From Lophium mytilinum (taxonomy: Eukaryota > Ascomycota > Dothideomycetes > Mytilinidiales > Mytilinidiaceae), in assembly GCA_010093605.1 (NCBI GenBank), contig MU004184.1:1507897-1571896 (forward strand): a DNA stretch of 64,000 nucleotides, given 5' to 3'. Positions within the stretch are counted from its first letter, which is position 1; every line of letters begins with the position of its first letter. The notes under the pieces were generated by a model that worked only from the letters and a program-made list of their open reading frames with translations, did no database searches and was not told the origin of the DNA. Positions 34,874 to 46,836 of this stretch are shown here, one piece after another. A program made the translations under genes and the position numbers.

Positions 34874-35215
34874 TCAATAGCCATCGGCACCTTGTCGAAA
34901 CCTAAACACCTCCTCGCCCCGGAGCCTATTGCAACGCCAGTCTAGCGATTTCAACCCAGCCACAGTACTCTCTCCATGTTGTGGAAGCATGACTCGCCTC
35001 AAGTTCCATGTGTCTCCTAACATCTTCACGGCTTCTTCTACAACTTCAAGAACTTGTAGTGCACCGAAGGACTGCAAGTCGGGAGTAACTCAATTAAATA
35101 GAAAGTGATTATATTGTGGAATGAGTGAGGAGAGAAGGTCTCTCCTACGCAGTAGTAAGCCATATACAAGTGTCCATGCTTCCGCTTTTCCTTCCAATCA
35201 TAGATCCTGAGATGT
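34874..35215 (-). pseudogene. Fragment of a spliced gene on the minus strand
   Basis: On the minus strand a frame reading LRIYDWKEKRKHGHLYMAYYC runs to about 35149. A 77-nt GT-AG intron (35072-35148) follows, and then exon 34874-35071 continues SFGALQVLEVVEEAVKMLG and ends REEVF-like at GADGY before a stop. The upstream part has no start, so this is probably the 3' remnant of a gene of unknown family. Its intron and flanking exon edges form the right arm of the inverted repeat. Confidence 0.4.
35052..35184. repeat. Right arm of 133-bp inverted repeat
   Basis: Reverse complement of 34634-34766, one mismatch (T for C in the TATTTAATTG / TATTCAATTG segment). The spacer between arms is 285 bp. 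Homology stops sharply at both ends of each arm. Confidence 0.95.
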
Positions 35216-35999
35216 AGTGGATATGTAGGTCACGTGAAGCGCTAGTCTCATACATGACTAGCACGATGTCAGCGCGGCCCGAGACGTCCTTCCTACCTGA
35301 GTCTCGTCACCAACGACCAGACAGAAGCCGGAGCACATGCGGCCAGTGTGCAGGGCGGGCCGCACATCTGCGAATGGTGCTAGATCGGCAAGGACACTCT
35401 GTGAAGACTTGATGTAAGCATCATCACTCCTTTAATCGTTTGCCTCTGTATTACGAAAAGGGGTCACAACGTCGAAAGGTATTTGACACATTTGAGGAAG
35501 AGAGCGGATCGGGTTGTGAGAATGCCATGCGGATTGACTGAGTATAGATAAGACTTTGCTGACACGTCGAGGGGTCGCTAACCTCTCCACACTGCTCCAC
35601 TATGCTCGGGATTTTGGAGGTATTGTTCCGATCGTACCCATGCCTCTACGTGGACTGATCAGATTCATGTACTGGTTGACGGAAGACTCGGAGTAAGAAA
35701 CGAAAAGGCATCCTCTGTCTCAGTGGCATGTCGCTTTCCCCCTTCGAGGATAGATATGCATGCCATCAATACAGGCTAAGGGAGGTCTCAGCGTAGGTGA
35801 CGTCACACATCTCAAACCTCGGATAGCTCACAGGCAATATCTTCATCTCTATCATTTATTATTACCTAACATTCCAACCCCCTCTCCATTTCAGCTTCAT
35901 CCGGGATCTTTTCCGGATCGTCTTGTCGTCCTATCAGCTCGCTGCCTTTGAGTCCAATCACGCACGCCCGGGGGAACCCTTCCACCCGCTTTATCCATA
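35216..35999. other. Intergenic stretch, no gene seen
   Basis: About 0.8 kb with only short frames (for example 35760-35951). No repeat or RNA gene recognised. Confidence 0.45.
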
Positions 36000-36556
36000 T
36001 CCCGTACCGTGTGCAGGCTAATGCAGGTAGCACACCATCAGAAGCTTATGAACTATGCGCTTACCACAGTAGCTGCTACAGTCGAGGCTCTTTTCGCTGC
36101 ATCTGCAGGTGCGTTACTGCGTATGTCGCAGTAGCGTGCCAAACCGGCTGTACTCGGAGGATTCTTAGCTGTTGCTTTCTGTTGAGCAACACCCCACTGG
36201 TTGCCAATGAGAGGCGATTTGTAAACGCATTGGGTATTAATAGCACCATCGCTGCGCCGTGGGGTTCTGGATGGATCTGGCAGATAACGGCTCCCACAAA
36301 GGCACGGTCAGTCCCGAGGCTTGGGACAAGTGGTCGACGAACTACTTGTCCATGGGAAATGGCGCTGAAGATGCGGAGCTTTCAGGTGGCGGGTAGTGCG
36401 AAGAACTTTGGAGCGATGGCTGGTCCACTAAATGCACCCAGTGGCAAAGCTCCGGCGGTAAATCGGACCCTCACAATGGTGCCTGGACGGACTGATGTGG
36501 ATACAGACAGTCGCGTGCAGAGCCTTCAGATCGTACCACCGAACGTCTACCAGTAA
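36000..36556 (+). pseudogene. Degraded or ambiguous small gene
   Basis: Two overlapping readings look partly coding. One frame from ATG 36271 reads MDLADNGSHKGTVSPEAWDK, meets TAG at 36394, and continues in the same frame as CEELWSDGWSTKCTQWQSSG to TGA at 36493. The other runs to TAA at 36554-36556. An upstream segment (MNYALTTVAATVEALFAASA) followed by a plausible 60-nt GT-AG intron could be a signal-peptide exon. No single model satisfies all parts, so a decayed secreted-protein gene is the likeliest reading. Confidence 0.35.
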
Positions 36557-37552
36557 ACAGCGTCACAACATTTCAGCAGGCCCCAGGTGTGCGAAATAGC
36601 GATCTGGTGGACGACCATCGTTTCAGGCCTTTCGAAATAGCGAGATTCAAGACCCCGGTGATGCCAGGGAGGCTGAATTGAGATCACCTCAAAATCCAGG
36701 GCATCTTGAAGTGGTCCCAGATGCTAATTGTGACCACGGCTCCGGCGAAGTTGTCCCATGATGGTGGAGTACGAGCACCAGCTTCCCAAATGGATGCTAG
36801 ATGCGCAAGGCTCCAGTATTATCCTGAGACGACCGGGGTTTCTGTGCAACCGTGCACAGCGTTGCCCAGGCCGCGCTTAGGATATGCTCCCGCCCACTAA
36901 AGAGCGAGCCTGCATGTGTTGATGATGGAGTACATTCCGGATGAGGGGGCTGGTAGACGCACAAGCCGCCGTAATCCTCCAGTGCAGCGTCCGCACAGCT
37001 ACGAACCTCTCTCCCTGCGCTATTTTGTGCCTCAATATTGACACTGGTGGCAGGCGGCGGCGGGGAGAGGCTAGAAGTGAGGGGAACCACTGGCGCCGAT
37101 CTGGGAACCGGGGTTGTTGTTGAGGGTGGGGAGAGCTCGGCTGGTGGTAGCACTCTAACCACCACTCTTTCCGACCAATCGCCCGCCGTGTTTAGGCCAA
37201 TTCGACCGCATTCGCATCATCGATGGCTGTAAAGAGCGGTTCACTAGCTGCTAACATGGAGGCGACGCGTACATCATCGCCGGCGTCTGCGACATGCCCA
37301 GCCTGCAAGACGATCGTTGGTGGCTAGCACCACCAGCCCGCCCACGGTTCAGGGTGGCCGTCAGGTGCTACATAACTCCCCCCTCGCCGCATTCTCATTT
37401 TCTTCTTCTCTAGCATCTCTGTCAATCCAAAAGTCACCAGCCTGCCACTGTTATCTTTTGCTTTAGTTGACTGATACCTCGTTCATCAGTCTTCTGTCCT
37501 TCGCTGAGCTCCTCTGTGAACCTACTCCAAAGGTTGAGCCATATTTATCATA
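36557..37552. other. Upstream region of the PIR-repeat protein gene
   Basis: About 1 kb with overlapping short frames (36797-37165 -, 37038-37232 +) and no recognisable gene. The last ~200 bp is C/T-rich, typical of a fungal core promoter and leader. Confidence 0.45.
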
Positions 37553-38836
37553 ATGCGGTCTACATTCGCTCTCCTCGCCCTCGCGGCTGGTGCCTTCGCG
37601 AGGCCACAAGGCATCACTGCTGAGATTGCCCCCACAGCAACTGCTCCAGCAGGCTGCTCGCCCACCTATCCTGGCACTTTCGAAATCACCGTCGTTAACG
37701 TCACCACGTCCAAGAAGCGGGATCTTGTACAAGTATGTCTTAGGTTATACCATACATCTCATTCCCAGCGCTAATAGTATCGCAGAGACAAAAATCTGGC
37801 GTCTTAACGCTGTCTCTCGCTGGGGGTGTCCTACATGACCAGGCAGGTCGAACTGGGTACATTGCCGCCAACTATCAGTAAGAACATCCTTGTCTTGCGT
37901 TATTGAGAGCATGTTCTGACATCTCCGAACAGATTCCAGTTCGACGAACCCCCACAGACAGGTGCTATCTATACGAGTGGCTTCTCGGTCTGCGGAAACG
38001 GATCGCTTGCCCTCGGTGGATCCGCCATCTTTTACCAGTGCGACAGCGGCAATTTCTTCAACCTCTACGACCGGTCCTGGGCTGCTCAGTGCACTCCCAT
38101 CTACATCGTTGCCGAGGGTGGTGCTCCTGCTGCATCTCAGAAATCTGATGGCCAGCCTGGTGCGACCACCGTTGTCTCGCAGCTCACTGATGGCCAGCCG
38201 CAAGGCACGACCATTCTTGCACCTGTCACTCAGATCACCGATGGTCAGCCCCAAGGTCCCACGGGCCTCCCAGTCACGCAGATCTCGGACGGACAGCCGC
38301 AAGGCCCTACCGGAGCTCCTGTGTCTCAAATATCAGACGGACAGCCGCAAGCCCCAACTGGCGCTCCCGTCTCTCAACTGTCTGACGGCCAGCCGCAGGC
38401 TCTCACTGCTGCTCCTGTCTCTCAGATTTCTGATGGCCAGCCTCAGGCTCCCACTGCTGTTCCCGTCTCTCAACTCTCTGACGGCCAGCCGCAGGCTCTC
38501 ACTGCTGCTCCTGTATCTCAGATTTCTGATGGCCAGCCTCAGGCTGCTACCGGCGCCCCCGTCTCTCAAATATCTGACGGCCAGCCCCAAGCCGCGACAG
38601 GTGCCCCCGTCTCTCAGATCTCTGATGGCCAACCTCAGGCTGCTACCCCCACACCCACACCCACCGCCACCGGCGCACCTGTCTCTCAGATCTCTGATGG
38701 ACAGCCTCAGGCCCCTACCAATGGCACTGTCTCCCTCACTGCCTCACCATCTCAATTTACTGGCGCCGCTGCGTCGCCAGTCTATAACCTTGGTGCAATG
38801 GCGGCCGGTCTCCTTGGTGTTGCTGCAATGCTATAG
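37553..38836 (+). CDS. PIR-type GPI cell-wall protein with 12 SDGQPQ repeats
   Basis: Three exons, 37553-37732, 37786-37877 and 37933-38836, giving 391 aa. A signal peptide (MRSTFALLALAAGAFARPQG) is followed by an N-terminal domain with CSPTYPGTFEITVVNV and KKRDL (possible Kex2 site), and a C-terminal domain part with CGNGSLALGGSAIFYQCDSG and WAAQC. Next is a tandem block of twelve units of the form (A)PVSQISDGQPQA(x)T, the PIR signature whose Gln can be ester-linked to beta-1,3-glucan. The tail (AASPVYNLGAMAAGLLGVAAML) fits a GPI signal. The domain order (globular part first, repeats second) differs from classical yeast Pir proteins. Confidence 0.92.
38139..38718 (+). repeat. Tandem repeat block coding for PIR units
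   Basis: Twelve copies of a 48-57 bp unit coding for S-[QL/QI]-[ST]-DGQPQ, alternating between QIS and QLS variants. A CCCACACC-rich (PTPTPTPT) insertion lies before the last unit. Near-identical neighbouring units point to recent expansion. Confidence 0.9.
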
Positions 38837-41800
38837 ATCCGTGTAACTCACCGCACGAACCTCATCACCTTAGCTACATCTCGGTTAACACCACACGATC
38901 CTTACGACTGTCAATGTTACGACACTATGATTACGACAAGCGTCAAAAGCAAGCATATGGTGGTTTGCATTTGTAGGCGGAGCAACATGTCATGCTAGTA
39001 GTCATCAATCTTACTAAAGCGCGATATTCTTGTGAATAGTAGTTGATCTTCACCATCTTCTTAATGGATGGGTTGATAAGGTTGTAGTTACTGGTATGAA
39101 GAGGATCGGTGCCTGCCTTCGGCAGGCGTAATATTTAATCACTTCAATTGAATCAAATACTTGTATCTTATTCATAGTACGTTGCTTGCCCTTTACTTTT
39201 GCCCACTTGATACCATTGTGAGGAGTTGCTCAATTGATCCATTTCAGTCGGTCCAAATACTGCCTAAAATGCAAGGTGTAGACTTTGACATGATGCTCGA
39301 AATTCTAAAATCCGACGGAGGTACGCCAAACAGCCGCAAACAGTTGTGAGAAAATGTTGGGAAAGATAGGATCGTTGCCGGCAGGTAAGATTTGTCGATA
39401 GCATTGTCTTTCCTTCGATCTCTCTCGGCACTTCAGAGGATGGTCACTATATTCACTTGCCTTTAAATCCACCGGGCCGAATTTCAATGTCGAAATCATG
39501 ACATCCAACCTTTCAAACGTCAGATACACCAAGGGGACTTTGCAGGTTTACAGCCATGTGCAAAATTGTGGTACTAATGCTCCAATTCGAACTATTAACC
39601 ATGCACATTCCTCTTATGACCTAGCGAAGGCTTTGGCTGCAAAATGCAGTCTCCAGTATTCAACATCGCATTTGCATGCGTAACATCACGCCAGGGCACC
39701 TCAGACGCTGGCGGAGGCGTGTGAAAATTAAGCTTTTGAAGCTTGTCTAATCCGCGACCTTCAGTGTTTCACAGCTGGTTCAGATAAATGAGAACGTACT
39801 GGAGGACTTCAGACAGTAGCAGCTGTGTGTATGCCCTTCCCTATGATCAGTATGACAAGCCACGCCAGTATTTTGTCAGATCTCTGAAGCGCAACCTTGG
39901 TGACCCTTTCTTGTCACCCTATTCCACCATCCTAAATCATAAGGCTATGCTTGAAACATTGTTGAGTGTGATATTCTGATAGGGCTAGGGGTGTCTCAGA
40001 GCTTTATATGGATGCGCAGTTCTCTTCTCATATGCCCTCAATCCAGGACGTGCCTTCGAGTCGCATCATGTTTTAGAACCTTATTCCAAGATCCTAATTC
40101 ATGGAGGAGCGCTATCAGCATCGTCTTGTGTGTCCTTCTAGTAGACCGTAGGGTGTCTCAAGAGCGTAATGTCATGTGCCATTTCAGTGTTCGCTTTCTC
40201 TTGATTTGCACTATCGGTAATATTGGAGCCTATGGATTAAGTCCACAGATTTGGGGTCATGTGGTCCTACCGAAGACCCCCTCACGTTACTACGCAAAAT
40301 CCGTTAAAAATGACATGAACGCGACAGAATGAATCGTGCGACTAGAAACATATTCTTTTAGTCAACGCGAAGCTCTCCTGTCACATATAATTATAACTTG
40401 ACGCGAATGTACCAAAAGGGAGTCTACAGATTGAGGGTGCCGATTCCGGGTTCCAGTAGATGCTATGAAGCACTCCTGGGGTATCTACTTGTAGTGTCAT
40501 AGACATAAACCAATTTACAGGCTGTTGAATGGGATGTGATGCCTCGAGTCAATGAGGCCAATGCAAAACTCTTTTCGTGTGTTAGCTGATAGTTGTGTGA
40601 GGATGTCATGAACTTAAGACTGTAGTTCGAGCGTACGTATACCTCCGACCAGCTTATCTCCTCCCACTTCTATGTTGATTCAGCGCCGTATCTATTATTC
40701 ATAAGCAAAATCACTCCCGGCCCAACCCCAACTTCGGCTCAGTCACTGTTCTGTCTGCATTGCCACTACTCCGGGCGGACACTCTCAACTCACCATTCTA
40801 TCCGAACTCCGTTAGCCAGCCCGATTATAGGAAATCTTGTTCTGGCTCTTCTGTCAACTCTACGCCAAAGGCTGAACTGGCAAAACCCAGAAATGGACCA
40901 CATTGTGAAATTTGCAGCAGTGGCCCATTTTTGAGCCAATCCAGATGATGTCCTAGAACTGGACCAGTTATGTACTATAATCACCGAAGCTAGCTCTAGA
41001 TAACGCTGTCCTGCCGCCAGTGTATCAAATGAATAGGGCTTTTTCTGCACCTATGTGTCCAATATTGTTTAGGCTAGGTCAACCACAACTGTGCTACAAG
41101 AGGAGCGGTAGAGCAAATTCGTCGCTGGCCATCGCCCTCCTAGATTTTCGAAAGACCAGAGGCTCATTATTTATATCCATAAAATCAAGTTTGAAAAGAC
41201 ATATATTTCTCCTGACGTAGACATCAACAGCAAGGACTCGAGTCGTATAGACGGCTCAAAACCGCTATATAGAGTCAGTTACTTAAGCCTCATTCGACGC
41301 GGAGTTCTACGCCGCTGTTCGCGCGGAGCTCTGGTCCGCAGCCAGGAGGAAGCCCCTCCACCCCTATTTACACGTACATAGAGCTTCACGCTACTACTTC
41401 AATCAAGCAGAGTCAACCACCTAAATCTGAGTCAGGAATCAGGATCTCTGGTGCGCTCGCCCTAGAAATCGACCTCTTTCTCAACATGAGAGGCTTTTGG
41501 GAAGTATAGTTTAGAAGGTCAAAAGGCATCAATTAGCGTAGAACTCAATGATATAGGAATTAGTAGCTTTAGCTGTTGAAAATCGGTTGGTTGGGCTCAG
41601 CGCTAGCCAGGCCCCTTACCAGCCCCCTCCCAGCCTTCTCCTTTTGTTCATATACATAGCCTACGTACATCGTACAATACAAAAAAATCAATTCATTCAA
41701 GCTTCCTCAATTTCTATCTTAACATTAGCAATGGTAATACTGACAGCCTGCCTAGGTATGATCATGATCATAATAGTGGATACTGGGAAGAAGAGATAGG

Positions 41801-42400
41801 GATGTAGGTCACGTAATCCAGTATTATCTATGCAAGTGGACATTTTTGCAACATACGCATCATTGCATCGCGTCAAGTAGATGTAGTAGAATGGAATGGA
41901 GATAAAAAGCGAGACGCACGACGAAACAGGTGAGGGGCAGGAAAGTTGTCGAGCGAGGCTGTGCATGCCGCAGCTTGATTGACTGCAGATGCCGGAAACA
42001 CGGTAGATCTTCAGCTTGGGAGAATAAAGGTTACTGACAGGTTATGGGCAGCCATGGAGGCTCTGCGGTTTGCAGCTCCTAGATTTGGAAAGAGTGTGCT
42101 CAGTAAATAGAGACAGCAGTGAGTAAACTTTTATTTTATTCTTCTAGGCTTCCTTCACTCGATGCTTTGGTGATAGGCAGTTCCTCACCGGTCGAGCACG
42201 GCAGCCATGAGGCCTGCGGGGTATCCCTTCACAATTCATTGGCTACGCCCGCATGACCAGCCTGTTTCCTTTGGAGATAAGGAGGCCAGCGGATTGCGTC
42301 TATTTATAGTCTAAGGCATCACGAAGAGAAAAGGCCTGATGCTCGCCCATCCAGCCTGTTGTTCAGACCAACTGCCTACTTTGCAAACTACCAATCCATT
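38837..42400. other. 3.5 kb AT-richer stretch without genes
   Basis: Frames rarely exceed 110 codons (39991-40332 is the longest) and none has recognisable content. GC is visibly lower than in the flanking genes. A 7-bp-stem hairpin (GCCTGCC ttc GGCAGGC) lies at about 39112-39128. No transposase, reverse transcriptase or long repeat was recognised. Confidence 0.5.
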
Positions 42401-44963
42401 ATGGCCGAGAATGGGAACGTTAAGGCAACGGGCCACTTTTTTAGCAGCCGATTGAAAAAGTTTGAGCCTCTTGTCAAGAAGCGTTTGGAAGAAGGCGTGC
42501 TCATTCGGAAACCCAAAGAGCTCTTCGCAGTAAGTACTCTTTCCGCAGACCTTAAAAACGCTATGCCATAGCAGGGTCAGGCTGATGCAATGACAGCGTC
42601 TCCGATTAGACGAGTATGTATATGGGCCATTACCCTCGCCAACTTGCATCCGGCTTTTTCGAATTCAGCCCGGGCTGGGATCGGAGACCATTCGGTGTTC
42701 CCTCAGCATCGTGGACCTGAACGACAATCCCAGTTATATAGCCCTTTCATATTCATGGAAAAGAGACAGAACAGTGGGTTCCCTATTATCCAAAACAATG
42801 AGTTTCGTGGTTGAAGCCGGTCGATGGGAGGCGTCAACCTTTCTGAGGAAGGCCTTTCGGTTGAGAGAGCGAAATGAGGACGAATCGGACGCGCATTTTA
42901 TGGATGTCCTCGAGAAGCTGAAAAATTCGTCAGATAGCCGGGATAGCACGACGAGACATACCATCATATGTGACGGCAGATCGATGACGGTCCAGCCGAA
43001 CCTTTACGATGCCTTGCTTCGGCTGCGGCAAATGGCGCCCGCGGATTATTGGATCGACGCCGTGTGCATCAATCAGCAGAACGATCAGGAACGAAGCGCT
43101 CAGGTTCATATGATGGCGAGTATCTATCGCTCCGCCGATCAGGTGTTGGTGTGGCTAGGAGTACTACCCACGCTGCTATCCCCTGGTATCGAGAAGTTCT
43201 GTCATGCGTTTGGACCACAGTCCGAGGCAGGCCCAGCGATACCCAAGAAGGAAGACGGAAAATTCTCGTATTTTGGAGAGTTTATACTGGCAACGGTCTA
43301 CATTCTGACTCGCCGATGGTTCCGTCGCCTATGGATCGTTCAAGAGACATGTCTGGCGGACGATATAATTTTCATTCTGGGTGATCAACAGATCAATGCC
43401 AACACGATTGTTGCGGCTGTGGTGTGGATGACCGATTTCGCCCAAAGCGAACTCGCACCCATTTTTGGTTTTGCGAATGAGTTCATATCACTGTGGGAGA
43501 CTATCAAAACCTATCCCACAATGCTGGCTTCCCGCAGGTTCTTCGGTGAAGGCGGTAAATGGACTTTAGACGAGTGGTTGAGAGTATGCAAAGGAAGGAA
43601 AGCGTCAGATTCAAAAGATTTGGTGAATGCCGGATTATCACTAATAGACCCGGAGACGTTAGTGATCGACCGGACCCTGCAGCTCGAAGAGCCCGGCGAA
43701 GTACCAAGCTCTGCTCTATGGGAGATCTTACACGCCGATTACACCGTTGAAACGTCCGAGGTCCTTCTCAACGTCGCTGCATGTCTGCTTTCAAGGCGGC
43801 AAGGGGTGAATCAGCTACTGGCATGGACGCTTCGCTTCCGTAATCCTCCCAAGATCGGCGACAAACTACCAGAGCTACCCCTATCCTCAATCCCTTCATG
43901 GGTACCTGACCCCTCGCCTTGGACCTCCCATGTCCTAGAACCGTATTTTATGCTCAATTGCCCCAACATTCCCCTTCCTCTACCCAGTCAAAGCAAAAGC
44001 AAAATCAAGGATCCTGGCCCGCGAATTTCTGCAGATGGCACAACACTTTTCCTGACTGCGGCCTACCTTGACAAGATCTCCACCGAATGTCCCACGATTG
44101 GCTTTCTGGCTGGCGACCACACTACACTACCGAGATTCCTCGAGTGGCTTGGGAATGCAGTCCCACGTGTATACCGGCCCACCGGACAGCTCGGAGTGGA
44201 GGCTCTTGTGAAAATCTTAACAACAGGCTACCGCTTGCAAGATGAGGCGAATTACGTGCATCAGGGAGAGGTGATGGAGCATTTTTGTGACCTGCTCGGA
44301 ACTAGTATTTCTGATGCAATAGAAGAAACGCACAAGAAAGGCATGACGAACGCCAATCGCCAAAAAGTTGACAAACTCATACAGTTCTACGAGAGAGTAC
44401 GAGAAGTTCATCCAGATATACCATGGTCCGAGAAACCTACACAAATTTTGGACAAGCTTGGTAATCCAGAGGCAGTACAGGAAGATACTGGAAAAGACGA
44501 AGAGAGAGAGAAAAGTGGCACAGATGAACAGCGGTATCAAAACAGGACTTTAGGGGAACTCTTAGGTATACTAGGAGCATTCTGGTCCGTTCCAGGAATA
44601 GTAAACCTGAGCATATTTACAACGCTGCTAGGAGGGTATATGGGAATAGGACCCGCATGGGTCCGAGAAGGGGACGATGTTATTCTTCTCGCTGACGGCT
44701 GGGCTCCGTTCATATTCGCACACGTCGAGGAGATTGCGATGAGGAAAGTGCGGCGAATCAACAAGGAACTCGAGACTTTGGCGAATACTAGGACTGCGAG
44801 GTTGCGGAGGCGCGAGCTGGAGGAGGAACTTAGAAAAGTTGAGGATTCGGTAGGAGGTAAAGATGATTGGGCTTTGGTCGGAGAAGCCTATGTGGAGGGA
44901 GTTATGGACGGTGAAGTCGCTGCTACTCTGGAAAGTAGGATGCATCGCATTAGCGTTATTTAA
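42401..44963 (+). CDS. HET-domain (heterokaryon incompatibility) protein
   Basis: Two exons, 42401-42529 and 42597-44963, giving 831 aa. Exon 1 codes a short basic leader (MAENGNVKATGHFFSSRLKK). Splicing restores the canonical HET entry: LDEYVYGPLPSPTCIRLFRI, then DLNDNPSYIALSYSWKRD (about residues 83-100), the central WIDAVCINQQNDQERSAQV (about 195-213), IYRSADQVLVWLG and RRWFRRLWIVQET. The C-terminal ~500 residues are helical, with a charged coiled coil near the end (RINKELETLANTRTARLRRR). HET domains are TIR-like modules in fungal non-self recognition and programmed cell death; the ligand is unknown. Confidence 0.92.
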
Positions 44964-45564
44964 GTGGCGTGTATTTCGATATATAGGGTGGCTTGATGGA
45001 CGGTCTGACGAGGACAGCTAAACTTAGGAGGGCCATTGGTATGCCTACTTAGGACGCTCTGACTTCTGGGTTCGTTAGGCGCCTTGAATCTGGCACTACT
45101 CGGGTGCAAGCGAGGAAAGGATTAGCAATGAGGGCTGGTTATTTCAATCTCATTCTTCAAATCGTCAACGCTACCAATTGATCTTCGACTTGTTCTTCCC
45201 AACGACCCATGTCTCATACGCTGTGCATACCAAGTACCTCAGCCATTGTCAACATATACCATTCTGATTACGGAGCTATGGCAATAGCATCTTGAGAGAT
45301 AAGCAAGTATTCCTTTCGGGGTCATTTATGTCGTCGTTATGTTATCTTCTTGCAAAATCATGAAGGGAAATAATGGTCCCCGTACCAATGCTTTGATTGG
45401 TTCGATAGGAAGAGTCATTCTTACAAGGGGTCGTGCTTCCGCCAAGGCCGCATAGCTCCGCCTGCAGCAACGTCATTGGGAGCTCCAACGTCGAACCTTG
45501 AAGAAGCAGCTTTGCTTCTGTCTTCAACGACCAAGCCATCAATTCATCATCCAACCCCGACAAA
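44964..45564. other. Intergenic region, HET gene / FMP46-like gene
   Basis: A 601 bp stretch holding the HET 3' UTR and the promoter of the redox-protein gene. No gene was seen. Confidence 0.5.
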
Positions 45565-46151
45565 ATGTTCAAGAATCTCTTCCGCGAGGTACATAACACT
45601 CTCCAATGGCGGAAAATCTGCTAATGCCTTGCTCAGACCGGCGCAAAAGACGTCGTAACACTCTTCCACAAGCCCTCTGTGCCAGCATCAGCTCGCGTCC
45701 TCACGATTCTCAAACAAGCCAACGCTCACTCCGTAGCTCACGCAACCGAAGACCAGGCAAGCAACCACCAGACTCAGAGCAAAGCCGAGCGCCATGAATT
45801 TGAGCTCGACGTGACCGAGGCTCCCCCAACCAGCGACCAGCTGAGGAACATACTGGAGTATCTTGGCGCTGGCGCCCCTGGTAGAGTCATAAGGGGAGCG
45901 AAGGATGAAGCAGATGCGATGAGGAAGCTGAAAGAGGATGGAGAGAGCTTCCAACGGCCATTGGTAAGTGTTGCATGTCCGGTCGACTCCCGGGGTCTTA
46001 ACTAACACGACAACAGGTGGTGGACTGGAACAAGGGCAAAGCAGGTAATAAAGCATTCGATCTATGTGTGCCACAGTTTGACTAATTATGGGTAGTCTTC
46101 GGTGAGAACCAGTCAGAGATTCTGGCTTTATTGAAGTCGATACCGAAGTAG
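45565..46151 (+). CDS. FMP46-like (DUF1687) mitochondrial thioredoxin-fold redox protein
   Basis: Four exons, 45565-45588, 45637-45963, 46017-46044 and 46096-46151, giving 144 aa; the first exon codes only MFKNLFRE. The body reads TGAKDVVTLFHKPSVPASAR, VLTILKQANA, FELDVTEAPPTSDQLRNILE, and ends PLVVDWNKGKAVFGENQSEI. The thioredoxin-like fold with the PSxPAS segment where a CxxC would sit is typical of the Fmp46 family, putative mitochondrial redox proteins. No redox Cys is present here. Its biochemical role is unestablished. Confidence 0.87.
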
Positions 46152-46836
46152 ATGGTGTCTCCTGTGCTCATGCTGATCAAAGCGGCACCTGTAAAAGTGA
46201 TACTGAGTTGCAATTAAGCGCATGGATACTCTCCAAAGACTGCGTGCAAACGATTGTAAATATTATGTGTTTGGAAGAGTAACGGCCCCCCGCGTGCAAC
46301 AAACAAGGCACATCAATCGTCCTAGTAGGTGCAACTAATCAACAACGTAGCTGTAGCCAGCCATAAAGGCGTAAGCAAAGGTTTGTGTACATGAGTGACC
46401 AAAGCGTAGAATAAATCAGAAAAATCCAATGAACACAACTGGCACTGGTGCCTCTGATCATACTTGAGTGCCGCTGTGGACTAGTCTCGGCGAGGAAATC
46501 TCTCATAACTGCTTCCAACCCATCTCTCAGCACTTTCTTTCGTAGATCTGCAGCGGTGATTCTTTCCATCTGTTAAGGTTTAGCAGTTCGCAGGCGACGG
46601 GCGCGCAGCTGCTCGGCCAGCTTCGCCTGACGTCTTCTGGATTCACCCGCCAAACCAAAACACCGACCTCGCTCGCTGCTTCCTCACCACCTCCTTTCTT
46701 CATCCACCACCTTCCACCCTCTTTCTCCTGCGTACGCTCTCCATTTCGTCCGCCAGCTATCTCGCACCGTCCGCTCGCTGGACGCACCCCTATCCACGCT
46801 TGTCTCCGGCGCCGCTCGCTACTCCAATCGCCCAAC
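46152..46836. other. Intergenic region upstream of the RRM protein
   Basis: These 685 bp include a C/T-rich leader (46640-46836) directly before the start codon, as expected for a strong fungal promoter. No gene was seen. Confidence 0.5.

Noticed and set aside
39112-39128. 7-bp stem hairpin with 3-nt loop
   Set aside because: Isolated small palindrome; no adjacent gene end or repeat that would give it meaning.
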